A stretch of DNA of 64,000 nt, from positions 1-64,000 of IMG/VR virus record IMGVR_UViG_3300032242_002477; one strand, 5' to 3'. Below the pieces are notes generated by a model, which was not told the DNA's origin, did no database searches, and worked only from the letters and a program-made list of their open reading frames with translations. The first letter of the stretch is position 1. The number at the start of each line of letters is the position of its first letter. This document shows, in pieces, positions 42,961 to 49,293 of this stretch. The position numbers and the translations under genes were made by a program. The stretch comes from a virus.

Positions 42961-43253
42961 TCTCTTTGGCTCTCGCTCTCTCGCTCTTGTTCTTTAGCTC
43001 TCTCACTCTCTCTGCTCTCTTATCTCTTATCTCTTTTGTGGCTATCTATTGCCTGTGGTACTTATCACATAACAAGCCTGAGACGGCTTCAAATATCTGG
43101 TGGTGCCCGTGTCGCTTTGTCGACATTGTGGGCAGTAGCCAAAATTGCCTATAAAGCAATAAGCAGATATGTTGATTTGTCGACATTTCATGTCGCATAA
43201 TCGTGCATATCAGGCTAGTTCTGCAAAATCAAGCCGACACGCCGAATTAGCAG
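42961..43253. other. Gene-free stretch with CT tract and paired 12-bp repeat
   Basis: No gene was seen. 42961-43035 is a CT-rich tract (GA-rich on the transcribed strand). TTTGTCGACATT occurs twice, at 43116-43127 and 43176-43187, exactly 60 bp apart and centred on palindrome TGTCGACA. The stretch separates two halves of a promoter cassette and may be the scar of a lost gene. Confidence 0.6.
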
Positions 43254-43269
43254 TGTGAGATTGGTCACA
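43254..43269. promoter_or_regulatory. Orphan Crp/GlxR-type box
   Basis: TGTGAGATTGGTCACA (plus strand) has intact half-sites but an altered centre, and CCTACACCC is not at the expected distance, so no promoter is visible. It lies 46 bases from an intact upstream arm. Confidence 0.6.
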
Positions 43270-43301
43270 ACTCTCTTCACACACTATTCCCAATAGAGAA
43301 T

Positions 43302-43325
43302 GGGGTGGGTGGGCCAACACAAACA
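43302..43325 (-). repeat. Upstream arm, copy 1
   Basis: Plus-strand GGGGTGGGTGGGCC followed by AACACAAACA. This copy has no flanking stem. It is paired with the orphan box at 43254. Confidence 0.8.
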
Positions 43326-43343
43326 AGCGGCGAGCACGCCAAG

Positions 43344-43373
43344 AAGCCCCCACGCACGCGGCGCGGGGGCTTT
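43344..43373 (-). terminator. Terminator of the Gp88-like gene
   Basis: AAGCCCCC and GGGGGCTT arms just after the stop of the minus-strand gene; only a short T-rich tail follows on the minus strand. Confidence 0.65.
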
Positions 43374-43385
43374 GGGGCTGAGGGA

Positions 43386-44078
43386 TTACCTCTTCTTGAT
43401 GGAGAACAACACGTCCTTGCCTCCTTTCACGCATATATTGCAGGCGATACAGGCGCCTTTTAAGCTTATTTGCTTACGATTCTCGGGGCACATTGCAGCT
43501 CGGGGTAAAATCGCCTTACCGTCGGCAAATGTCTCTTCTAACATCGCTATTGATATCCCCATATCTTTTAATTCCATCGCCGTTGACAGATTCTCAGTGT
43601 CTGCGGAGAAATATAGGCTTAAATTTGTTAGCTCTAAGCTATGGAGAAATTTCGCGCTATGCGAATTACGCGTGTATACCCAAAATATAATATTAGGATG
43701 AGACTTAATGACATGAGCCCACGCCTCAGTGTAGGTCATGGAGAAAAAATCTCCATCCCAATGGATGCGGAATTTCTTATCGGCAGACCATTTCTCACAT
43801 TCACTCTCAAATGCGATAACCATGCTATTAAGTAGGTTAATCATGGTATCTCTCTTAGCCTCTCTCAATAGGCTATAGTTATACATGAGCACATCTCTCA
43901 CGCTAGGCCTAATTTTTTCTAGTTTGCCTGCGTAACAGATACTTTCACAGATAGAAGTAGCTCCTGGACAGGAATACGCCTTGCCACTAGGCAAGCCGAA
44001 GGAATTACCTATGCGAGCAGACCCGCTAGGCGTGAGGCTATTAGCCACTTTGACATCTTTAGACCTTTTAAGTTCCAT
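43386..44078 (-). CDS. Gp88-family protein (mycobacteriophage L5 gp88-like)
   Basis: 230 aa. NSFGLPSGKAYSCPGATSICESICYAG is the signature of the L5 gene-product-88 family, and C-terminal CPENRKQ, CIAC and CVKGG add cysteines that might hold a metal cluster. The family is common in actinophages; function is unknown. The ATG lies 7 bases after its -10, and no SD is present, so the mRNA is probably leaderless. Confidence 0.75.
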   Translation of the reverse strand: MELKRSKDVKVANSLTPSGSARIGNSFGLPSGKAYSCPGATSICESICYAGKLEKIRPSVRDVLMYNYSLLREAKRDTMINLLNSMVIAFESECEKWSADKKFRIHWDGDFFSMTYTEAWAHVIKSHPNIIFWVYTRNSHSAKFLHSLELTNLSLYFSADTENLSTAMELKDMGISIAMLEETFADGKAILPRAAMCPENRKQISLKGACIACNICVKGGKDVLFSIKKR

Positions 44079-44084
44079 AGGTAG

Positions 44085-44140
44085 ACCTTATCTCGCTATA
44101 TCTAGCAGACCTACACCCTGATGGTGTGAATTAGGTCACA
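44085..44140 (-). promoter_or_regulatory. Crp/GlxR-type promoter of the Gp88-like gene
   Basis: Box 44125-44140 (plus strand TGTGAATTAGGTCACA), -35-like TAGGTC at 44108-44113, 17-base spacer, -10 TAAGGT at 44085-44090. The A of the ATG at 44078 is at the expected transcription start. Confidence 0.75.
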
Positions 44141-44177
44141 GTGAACTCTCTTTAATATATATTCCCTAAATGGACAT

Positions 44178-44200
44178 GGGAGGGTGGGCCAACACAAACA
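44178..44200 (-). repeat. Upstream arm, copy 2
   Basis: Plus-strand GGGAGGGTGGGCC then AACACAAACA. Flanking stem is minimal (TGG with CCA). Confidence 0.75.
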
Positions 44201-44202
44201 AA

Positions 44203-44250
44203 CGCGCCCCGCGAAAAGCGGGGAGCGGGTTTTAAGCCCGCCCCCCAGCC
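44203..44250 (-). terminator. Double-hairpin terminator region
   Basis: On the minus strand GCGGG pairs with CCCGC, then CCCCGC pairs with GCGGGG around TTTTC. The two share CCCGC-type arms and may be alternatives. It follows the 44258-44698 gene. Confidence 0.6.
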
Positions 44251-44257
44251 TTTCCGC

Positions 44258-44698
44258 TTAGAGGTACTGTTTCGACCAATCGACAGGTAGAGCAATCTCA
44301 TCTTTGCTAGTCATCTCAAGATAAGAGAGCATATTTGCGCGTTCATTGTAATTACTGTTATTTTCAGGCTTAATCGGCTCACTAGGCTTATTAGGCATAG
44401 TGTCAAACTCAGAGGCGAAAATGCCCTTGATAGTTAGCCGAATATCAACACCTGTACTTTGGCGAGCGTTATTTACCCACTCCCAATCGTCAGACACATT
44501 GGCATAGGTAATCTCATTACTCTTAGCAAGCAAGGAAGACACTTTCTTGACATATAAGGTTATGGACTTTTCATAAGCAATTTTCGCCTTTTCATAAGCC
44601 TTAACCTCTCTCTCATATTCTTTGAGAGTATCAGCCTGTTTTCTTTCAATTTTAGCGATAAGTAGCGTCTTATCAACTACGAGCCTTGTGGTTGCCAT
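44258..44698 (-). CDS. Coiled-coil hypothetical protein
   Basis: 146 aa. Residues 10-60 form a long charged helix (KIERKQADTLKEYEREVKAY onward). The remainder has Ser/Asn/Pro-rich stretches. AAGGGGGG precedes the ATG. A single-gene cassette. No family recognised. Confidence 0.55.
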   Translation of the reverse strand: MATTRLVVDKTLLIAKIERKQADTLKEYEREVKAYEKAKIAYEKSITLYVKKVSSLLAKSNEITYANVSDDWEWVNNARQSTGVDIRLTIKGIFASEFDTMPNKPSEPIKPENNSNYNERANMLSYLEMTSKDEIALPVDWSKQYL

Positions 44699-44722
44699 AA
44701 GGCGAACCCCCCTTATTTATCT

Positions 44723-44748
44723 GTAACAGAACCCTGTTGTTCAGTTAC
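44723..44748 (-). other. 5'-end hairpin of cassette mRNA
   Basis: GTAAC and GTTAC outer arms with GAAC/GTTC inner pairs and one T-T mismatch. It begins at the predicted transcription start (about 44749), so it would cap the mRNA. Confidence 0.55.
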
Positions 44749-44755
44749 ATAGCAG

Positions 44756-44811
44756 AACCTATCGCACCAAACTCCTAAGACCTACACCCTCCGCGTGTGA
44801 CATACATCACA
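44756..44811 (-). promoter_or_regulatory. Crp/GlxR-type promoter
   Basis: Box 44796-44811 (plus strand TGTGACATACATCACA), -35-like TAGGTC at 44779-44784, 17-base spacer, -10 TAGGTT at 44756-44761. Drives the 44258-44698 gene. Confidence 0.75.
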
Positions 44812-44856
44812 CTCTAGTTTTATCTCTCTTACTCCATACTCCCTATAATATTAAAC

Positions 44857-44880
44857 GGGGTGGGAGGGCCAACACAAACA
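44857..44880 (-). repeat. Upstream arm, copy 3
   Basis: Plus-strand GGGGTGGGAGGGCC then AACACAAACA. No flanking stem. Confidence 0.78.
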
Positions 44881-44910
44881 TATTTTCGCAGCGGGCAATC
44901 TCGCGACAAA

Positions 44911-44937
44911 GGTCGTCAAGGTCGTCAAGGTCGTCAC
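44911..44937. repeat. 9-bp tandem repeat
   Basis: GGTCGTCAA occurs twice followed by GGTCGTCAC between an upstream arm and a terminator. Noncoding; probably slippage. Confidence 0.85.
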
Positions 44938-44939
44938 CT

Positions 44940-44979
44940 AAAAAAATAGCGGGCTCTGCCTAGAAACAGAACCCGCTAT
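44940..44979 (-). terminator. Terminator
   Basis: AGCGGGTTCTG pairs with CAGAGCCCGCT on the minus strand, followed by a run of seven T. Ends the 45014-45536 pair. Confidence 0.9.
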
Positions 44980-45013
44980 GTAGTCAGGGGGTGACTACCT
45001 CACTAAAACCCCG

Positions 45014-45262
45014 TTAGTCACGCTCCCAATTGTCATAATCAACGGGGTCATATTCTCCCCCAGAACTATAACTCTCAGAACAATCAGGGCATGTCCAATC
45101 TGCCGTCCAATAGACTACCCCATGCTCGTAGACTTCGAGAGTAGGTATTTCTCCCGAAAACCCACATTCGCACTCTAAGTCTTGAACTCCATCAGACTCA
45201 TCATATCCAGAAATAGCGGGCTCATTACCCGATACCCCAGGAGGATAATTACTCAATGACAT
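45014..45262 (-). CDS. Small acidic zinc-ribbon protein
   Basis: 82 aa from ATG 45262, inside the end of the gene upstream (14-base overlap). CECGF near 31-35 and CPDC near 57-60 make a zinc ribbon; the C terminus is acidic. A longer frame upstream only shadows the neighbour. No function assigned. Confidence 0.55.
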   Translation of the reverse strand: MSLSNYPPGVSGNEPAISGYDESDGVQDLECECGFSGEIPTLEVYEHGVVYWTADWTCPDCSESYSSGGEYDPVDYDNWERD

Positions 45263-45536
45263 CTTCAACCTCCAATATAGTGTTAAGGAACTCTTCCAAA
45301 TGGTGTTGCTCAACAATAGCGTTAGCAGGTGCCGTTGCCTCACCCTTGAAAGTGACAGGACTAGGCAATTCAATCTGCCGATAGCTGTCACCCTCTGCCA
45401 CAGCATAGAGAGCCTCAATACATGGTATAACCATGCTTGATGGAATAGGCGGATAAAAATTACCCGTCAAATGAACCTTGACTCCAACTTCCAATGGAAC
45501 TGATACTGATAAGTCTTGTGCGAAATTACGCCCCAT
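45249..45536 (-). CDS. Hypothetical protein
   Basis: 95 aa from ATG 45536, placed by AAAGGGGG nearby. Mainly beta-strand with Pro-rich loops (VKVHLTGNFYPPIPSSMVI), acidic at the end. No known family. It heads a two-gene cassette. Confidence 0.55.
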   Translation of the reverse strand: MGRNFAQDLSVSVPLEVGVKVHLTGNFYPPIPSSMVIPCIEALYAVAEGDSYRQIELPSPVTFKGEATAPANAIVEQHHLEEFLNTILEVEDVIE

Positions 45537-45561
45537 GACTTCCCCCTTTCTAGGTAAGCAA

Positions 45562-45617
45562 AACTTATCACGCCACAATAGGCAGACCTACACCCTCTTG
45601 ATGTGACTTATATCACA
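45562..45617 (-). promoter_or_regulatory. Crp/GlxR-type promoter
   Basis: Box 45602-45617 (plus strand TGTGACTTATATCACA), -35-like TAGGTC at 45585-45590, 17-base spacer, -10 TAAGTT at 45562-45567. Drives 45536-45014. Confidence 0.78.
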
Positions 45618-45649
45618 ACTCTCTCCACCACCTATTCCCTTTAGGGTTA

Positions 45650-45679
45650 GGAAGGGTGGGTGGGCTTCCAACACAAACA
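45650..45679 (-). repeat. Upstream arm, copy 4, with stem
   Basis: GGAAG (45650-45654) pairs with CTTCC (45665-45669) around the GGTGGGTGGG loop, then AACACAAACA. A further GGG upstream makes four G-runs on the plus strand. Confidence 0.8.
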
Positions 45680-45712
45680 TCCCACGCGTTCAAGCGTGTC
45701 GCGAAACGCGAG

Positions 45713-45743
45713 AACCCGACCCCCACCAAGCAGGGAGTCGGGT
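45713..45743 (-). terminator. Terminator
   Basis: CCCGACTCCC and GGGGGTCGGG arms on the minus strand after the stop at 45762, with a weak T-rich tail. Confidence 0.65.
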
Positions 45744-45761
45744 CGCGTTTTTGCTAGGGGG

Positions 45762-46244
45762 CTAGCAAATCTCGAAGCCACCACAAGCTAACAAAAATTC
45801 GGCAAATTCTTGGACATTCTCTACCGAGAACGGATAGTGAGTCTGCCAAGGTCGCTTAGTTTTTTTGCCATCACAGGAATTACAAGGGTCGCGGAAAGTA
45901 ACTTCACCCTCTACATAATCGAACCAACCTTCCTGAACTTGAACAATCCCCACACCTTTACAAAAATCGCAAGGTTCATCCTCAAGGCTATCCAACGACT
46001 CTTGATATTGACGAGCATATTCGGCAGTACGACCCGAAGCAATTTCCGCTAACAAATCCTCAGCGAGAGCAATCGCCCCTTCACTATCGAACCCGTCACC
46101 GCTATTGCTATGACCATCAATCTCTGAACACTCAGGTCGTATCTGCTCACAGTAATCCCAAAGTGGTCGCCACCACCACACATTATTGCGAAAATACTCA
46201 CCCTTAGTAGAAATCGGCGTTTTACCATAGACATCCATACCCAT
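45762..46244 (-). CDS. Protein with DnaJ-type Cys repeats
   Basis: 160 aa. CDFCKGVGIV near 95-104 and CNSCDGKKTK near 124-133 are the CxxCxGxG-like repeats of DnaJ zinc fingers. The N-terminal half is Trp/Tyr-rich (NNVWWWRPLWDYCEQI). It starts 2 bases after the gene upstream ends. Function unknown. Confidence 0.6.
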   Translation of the reverse strand: MGMDVYGKTPISTKGEYFRNNVWWWRPLWDYCEQIRPECSEIDGHSNSGDGFDSEGAIALAEDLLAEIASGRTAEYARQYQESLDSLEDEPCDFCKGVGIVQVQEGWFDYVEGEVTFRDPCNSCDGKKTKRPWQTHYPFSVENVQEFAEFLLACGGFEIC

Positions 46245-46246
46245 AA

Positions 46247-46540
46247 TTATTCACCCATACTCTCTGCTAGTTTTTGACACATCATAAAATCGTTATACTC
46301 ACTCGCCCCTAATTGAGTCGCCACAAGAGAAATAGTTTCAATCAAGGCTGATGCCTCATCTTTCTCCACATTGTGAACCTCAATCAAACGAGATATAGCG
46401 ACAGTTTTTAAGAAACTAAGGAACATTGACAGGTTATTATTCCACCATGCCATATCCTCATTACCAATTTCAAGATTATTTTTCATTAAATCCATTAAAT
46501 CGAACATCCGTTTAATTTTTTCAATATTAGGCTTATCCAT
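46247..46540 (-). CDS. Helical hypothetical protein
   Basis: 97 aa from ATG 46540 (AAAGGGGG upstream). All helix, with KIKRMFDLMDLMKNN near the start and repeated Met/Leu/Glu. No domain recognised. It heads a two-gene cassette with the DnaJ-Cys-type gene. Confidence 0.55.
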   Translation of the reverse strand: MDKPNIEKIKRMFDLMDLMKNNLEIGNEDMAWWNNNLSMFLSFLKTVAISRLIEVHNVEKDEASALIETISLVATQLGASEYNDFMMCQKLAESMGE

Positions 46541-46570
46541 AATATTGAACCCCCTTTCTTGGTAGACCAA

Positions 46571-46626
46571 ACATTATCCCACCGACTAGGGCAGACCTAC
46601 ACCCTGCCATTGTGACTTACATCACA
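46571..46626 (-). promoter_or_regulatory. Crp/GlxR-type promoter
   Basis: Box 46611-46626 (plus strand TGTGACTTACATCACA), -35-like TAGGTC at 46594-46599, 17-base spacer, -10 TAATGT at 46571-46576. The mRNA would start in a small TTGG/CCAA hairpin. Drives 46540-45762. Confidence 0.8.
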
Positions 46627-46662
46627 TTAAACTCTCTTCTTCCCTTTATTCCCTGTATTGGT

Positions 46663-46693
46663 AACTGGGTGGGTGGGCAGTTCCAACACAAAC
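46663..46693 (-). repeat. Upstream arm, copy 5, with stem
   Basis: AACTG (46663-46667) pairs with CAGTT (46678-46682), extended by GG/CC across a bulge; AACACAAAC follows. Confidence 0.8.
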
Positions 46694-46733
46694 TTTTCGC
46701 GGGCGGGCTTGCCACGCGTTCGGGCGTGTCGCA

Positions 46734-46772
46734 ATAAAAAAAACCCCCACCTTTCCTAAGGGCAGGGGTTCT
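46734..46772 (-). terminator. Terminator
   Basis: AACCCCTGCC pairs with GGTGGGGGTT on the minus strand (one mismatch region), followed by eight T. Ends the 46786-47304 gene. Confidence 0.9.
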
Positions 46773-46785
46773 TTCCGCTTGGGGG

Positions 46786-47304
46786 CTATTCCTCTAGAGG
46801 AATTATTAAATCAGAATTCTCTAGTATTTTATCAACTACTGTACTATGTAATTCTGTTCTCATCATAGAGAATCCGCTGGCTGGCCAACCTGCTTGATAA
46901 CATCTTGCTAGTAGATTGGTAAGATTAGACGCGTCAGACTTAGTTTCGCCATGACTAAGTGTTAAATACGAATTAGCGAGCGCGGTATCTCCTAATTCAT
47001 ACTTGAACGAGGAAAGTACGGCATAGATAGGAGCCTTATAACCATCAGGAAAGGACATCCCGATAATCTCTAGGAAATCGGCAACATCTGAAACGGAGGA
47101 CTCATTAGGTAATCCGATAACATAATCTCTTATGTCTAGGACTTCACTATTGACTCCCACTAGGAAATCAAGCAATAAATCGTCGGTAATCTCACTCTCT
47201 CGACCTTCACGCCATAATTTATACGCCGTATCAATCGCTAGTTTAGACTTGCCAACTGTGGTGCTATGTGCGGAAACCTTTTCCGCTTGGAGTGATGTAA
47301 TCAT
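46786..47304 (-). CDS. DUF4192-like hypothetical protein
   Basis: 172 aa from ATG 47304, placed by GGGGGAAGTG directly upstream; ATG 47340 is an alternative near the transcription start. The C-terminal IYAVLSSFKYELGDTALANS to QAGWPASGF resembles the helical C terminus of DUF4192 (inference). Related wording (YWRGDTARTVKAELNAHL) occurs in the 48253 protein. Function unknown. Confidence 0.55.
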   Translation of the reverse strand: MITSLQAEKVSAHSTTVGKSKLAIDTAYKLWREGRESEITDDLLLDFLVGVNSEVLDIRDYVIGLPNESSVSDVADFLEIIGMSFPDGYKAPIYAVLSSFKYELGDTALANSYLTLSHGETKSDASNLTNLLARCYQAGWPASGFSMMRTELHSTVVDKILENSDLIIPLEE

Positions 47305-47345
47305 CACTTCCCCCAATCTGTCGGGTGTACTGTCCGACATGGCAA

Positions 47346-47401
47346 ACACTATCTGACCAATACCCTTAGACCTACACCCTGTCTATGTGACTTATGTCAC
47401 A
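47346..47401 (-). promoter_or_regulatory. Crp/GlxR-type promoter
   Basis: Box 47386-47401 (plus strand TGTGACTTATGTCACA), -35-like TAGGTC at 47369-47374, 17-base spacer, -10 TAGTGT at 47346-47351. The leader can form a TGTCGG/CCGACA hairpin just after the start point. Confidence 0.8.
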
Positions 47402-47439
47402 CTCTGTAACTCTCTTCTTCCCATAATTCCCATAATAAA

Positions 47440-47471
47440 GAGATGGGTGGGAGGGCAGCTCAACACAAACA
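47440..47471 (-). repeat. Upstream arm, copy 6, with imperfect stem
   Basis: GAGAT and AGCTC flank GGGTGGGAGGGC with one mismatch, then AACACAAACA. Confidence 0.75.
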
Positions 47472-47507
47472 TTTTTTGCCCACGCGCTCGGGCGTGTCGC
47501 GGAGCGT

Positions 47508-47530
47508 GAAAAACGGGGGCTTACGCCCCC
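47508..47530 (-). terminator. Terminator whose loop contains the stop codon
   Basis: GGGGGC (47525-47530) pairs with GCCCCC (47515-47520); the loop GTAA includes the TAA of the 47521-47646 gene, and five T follow on the minus strand. Confidence 0.85.
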
Positions 47531-47646
47531 GCCTTCCTATGATTTTTGCGCGTACACTTACCGCAAGGCTTACCAGTAATTGCCACGAGTAAGTCATTAT
47601 CATCTCCGCATTGTGGGCAGACACTATCTAATAAGTGACGGCTCAC
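47521..47646 (-). CDS. Small zinc-ribbon protein
   Basis: 41 aa, GTG 47646 with an excellent SD AAAGGAGGTG. CPQC near 10-13 and CGKC near 29-32, basic tail. GTGA overlap with the gene upstream. A longer frame further up overlaps that gene and is rejected. Confidence 0.6.
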   Translation of the reverse strand: MSRHLLDSVCPQCGDDNDLLVAITGKPCGKCTRKNHRKAGA

Positions 47647-47888
47647 GCCGTCACCTCCTTTCGTAGTTGTGCCTCGCACTCTTCGAGGATTGCTAGAGCG
47701 TATTCGCGCCCCTTGATGCCACGACCTGGGTTGATACCTGTTAAACGGGTGAAAGCGTGGAGAGATGATTCTTTCGTGAGTTGTGCTCGTGATGTGTTCC
47801 ATGTGCGGATTTCAAGATTCAACCCTTGCTTAAGGATAAGAACCTGAATCGGTGATATCGAGAATTCTACTAATTGACCTTGTGTCAT
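47643..47888 (-). CDS. Hypothetical protein
   Basis: 81 aa, ATG 47888 with AAAGGGGG in the loop of a TAGTG/CACTA hairpin. It starts with beta-strands (QLVEFSISPIQVLILKQG) and ends in a charged helix. No family recognised. Confidence 0.55.
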   Translation of the reverse strand: MTQGQLVEFSISPIQVLILKQGLNLEIRTWNTSRAQLTKESSLHAFTRLTGINPGRGIKGREYALAILEECEAQLRKEVTA

Positions 47889-47911
47889 TTAGTGCCCCCT
47901 TTCACTATCAA

Positions 47912-47966
47912 ACATTACAGCCCCAACCAGCCAAACCTACACCCTGCCATTGTGATTTATGTCACA
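47912..47966 (-). promoter_or_regulatory. Crp/GlxR-type promoter
   Basis: Box 47951-47966 (plus strand TGTGATTTATGTCACA), -35-like TAGGTT at 47934-47939, 16-base spacer, -10 TAATGT at 47912-47917. Drives 47888-47521. Confidence 0.8.
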
Positions 47967-48003
47967 CGCTTAGACTCTCTTCTTCCCTTTATTCCCTTAT
48001 ATA

Positions 48004-48037
48004 TTGAGCTGGGTGGGTGGGCTGCTCAACACAAACA
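48004..48037 (-). repeat. Upstream arm, copy 7, with stem
   Basis: TTGAGC (48004-48009) pairs with GCTCAA (48024-48029) around TGGGTGGGTGGGCT, then AACACAAACA (overlapping). Confidence 0.82.
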
Positions 48038-48062
48038 TTTACCGCGCGACCGCGGACATGCG

Positions 48063-48089
48063 AAAGCCCCCACCTTTCGGCAGGGGCTC
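48063..48089 (-). terminator. Terminator
   Basis: GAGCCCCTGCC pairs with GGTGGGGGCTTT around GAAA on the minus strand; nearly the same design as the one at 49250. Confidence 0.75.
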
Positions 48090-48103
48090 CGCGTTAGCGG
48101 GGG

Positions 48104-48256
48104 CTAACCTTCTTGACCGCACGCCTTGAGGAAACGGTACGTGTCAAAATTACTGTTGAATTGTCGGCAAGCTCTCGCGACTGCTTGACATGTCGCTAAG
48201 TCTGCCCCGACTGCCTTCAGCTCATCCGCTAAGGCTTGAAAGTGTTTACGGCTCAT
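48104..48256 (-). CDS. Small conserved-looking actinophage protein
   Basis: 50 aa. It starts MSRKHFQALADELKAVGADL and ends FDTYRFLKACG, a pattern I recall from many small actinophage proteins of about 50 residues. ATGA overlap with the gene upstream. Function unknown. Confidence 0.65.
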   Translation of the reverse strand: MSRKHFQALADELKAVGADLATCQAVARACRQFNSNFDTYRFLKACGQEG

Positions 48257-48498
48257 GCTCTCACCCCCTTAAGATGAGCGTTTAATTCTGCCTTGACTGT
48301 CCGAGCCGTATCGCCCCTCCAGTATGTCAGATTAGACAATGCGTAGAGAACAATAGATGAACCGCTGTCCTCGTAATAATTGTCAGATATTGACGTGAGC
48401 GATTCCATAGCCGAGATGTAAGGCTCAGCGTAAACGTACCAATTCTTATAAGCACACTCAGATTTAACAATCTGAGCTAATTCTGCGAGAGTTCGCAT
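48253..48498 (-). CDS. Small hypothetical protein
   Basis: 81 aa from ATG 48498 (AAAGGGGGC upstream). Helical, with IVLYALSNLTYWRGDTARTV resembling part of the 46786 protein. No known function. It heads a two-gene cassette. Confidence 0.6.
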   Translation of the reverse strand: MRTLAELAQIVKSECAYKNWYVYAEPYISAMESLTSISDNYYEDSGSSIVLYALSNLTYWRGDTARTVKAELNAHLKGVRA

Positions 48499-48539
48499 TC
48501 TTGCCCCCTTTACTAGTTCGGCACTTTGCCGATAAGAGA

Positions 48540-48595
48540 AACCTACCACCCACCACCAGCAAGACCTACACCCTGCCATTGTGACATAAGTCACA
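48540..48595 (-). promoter_or_regulatory. Crp/GlxR-type promoter
   Basis: Box 48580-48595 (plus strand TGTGACATAAGTCACA), -35-like TAGGTC at 48563-48568, 17-base spacer, -10 TAGGTT at 48540-48545. The leader contains a TCGGC/GCCGA hairpin. Confidence 0.8.
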
Positions 48596-48633
48596 CGCCT
48601 AAACTCTCTCCTCCTTATTCCCTTTAGGGTTGT

Positions 48634-48664
48634 GACTGGGTGGGTGGGCAGTCCAACACAAACA
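48634..48664 (-). repeat. Upstream arm, copy 8, with stem
   Basis: GACTG (48634-48638) pairs with CAGTC (48649-48653), then AACACAAACA. A fourth G-run lies upstream on the plus strand. Confidence 0.82.
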
Positions 48665-48696
48665 AATAGGGCGAGCCCGCTTTCGCGAGCCCGCCC
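48662..48696 (-). terminator. Terminator
   Basis: A 12-bp stem (48669-48680 with 48685-48696, two wobbles) around GAAA, then TATTTGTTTG on the minus strand. Ends the 48713-49042 gene. Confidence 0.8.
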
Positions 48697-48712
48697 CTGC
48701 GGAAATTCGGGG

Positions 48713-49042
48713 CTAAACCCCTGCCCCCTCCTCCTCAATTTCCAAGTCCTCGCGTATTAAGTCCGAGAGACAAGAGCAGGAATCTTGCATTTCGAGACAA
48801 TAGCAATCATAGCCAGCGTTGAGATACCTACATTCATCACGGTGAAAAGCTCGCACTACACTATAGCCCTCATCTGTAGGCTTACCGCACACACCACACC
48901 ACTCGACTCTACCTAACTCAAAATTGGCGTGAAACTCGCACAGAACCTCATTATTAAGAGCATACCTTGCTACACCCCCACACTCGCGTGGAAAAAGGTC
49001 AGGACGGACGGAAGTAGAAACATTAAATTGGCAATTTGCCAT
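48713..49042 (-). CDS. Cys-rich zinc-binding hypothetical protein
   Basis: 109 aa. Ten cysteines, including CGVCGKP near 49-55 and CYC/CSC near the end, and an acidic tail. TAGGGGGC precedes the ATG. It looks like a structural zinc protein with two sites; no family recognised. Confidence 0.55.
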   Translation of the reverse strand: MANCQFNVSTSVRPDLFPRECGGVARYALNNEVLCEFHANFELGRVEWCGVCGKPTDEGYSVVRAFHRDECRYLNAGYDCYCLEMQDSCSCLSDLIREDLEIEEEGAGV

Positions 49043-49086
49043 GAGAAGCCCCCTAAAACGGTGTAGGCGGTGTTGCCTACGGCAAC

Positions 49087-49141
49087 AGTTTATTGCCCCG
49101 ATTACAGAAACCTACACCCTGACCATGTGACATAAGTCACA
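49087..49141 (-). promoter_or_regulatory. Crp/GlxR-type promoter
   Basis: Box 49126-49141 (plus strand TGTGACATAAGTCACA), -35-like TAGGTT at 49109-49114, 16-base spacer, -10 TAAACT at 49087-49092. The mRNA would begin with a GTTGCC/GGCAAC hairpin. Confidence 0.8.
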
Positions 49142-49186
49142 TATACTAGGCATTTCTCTTCAACAACCCCCTTACGAAGTAAGTTA

Positions 49187-49217
49187 GGAGCTGGGTGGGT
49201 GGGCTCCAACACAAACA
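49187..49217 (-). repeat. Upstream arm, copy 9, with stem
   Basis: GGAGC (49187-49191) pairs with GCTCC (49203-49207) around the G-rich loop, then AACACAAACA. Confidence 0.82.
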
Positions 49218-49249
49218 TTTCGCCGCGACACGCCCAACCGCGGACATGC

Positions 49250-49278
49250 GAAAGCCCCCGCCGTGTGGCAGGGGCTCC
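49250..49278 (-). terminator. Terminator
   Basis: GAGCCCCTGCC pairs with GGCGGGGGCTTT around ACAC on the minus strand after the stop at 49294. Confidence 0.75.
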
Positions 49279-49293
49279 GCATTTATCCGAGGG

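Noticed and set aside
45263-45418. Upstream extension of the 45014-45262 gene
   Set aside because: It only mirrors the coding sequence of the 45249-45536 gene; ATG 45262 gives the compact acidic zinc-ribbon protein.
47647-47802. Upstream extension of the 47521-47646 zinc-ribbon gene
   Set aside because: It overlaps the 47643-47888 gene in another frame; GTG 47646 has a nearly perfect SD and the usual GTGA overlap.
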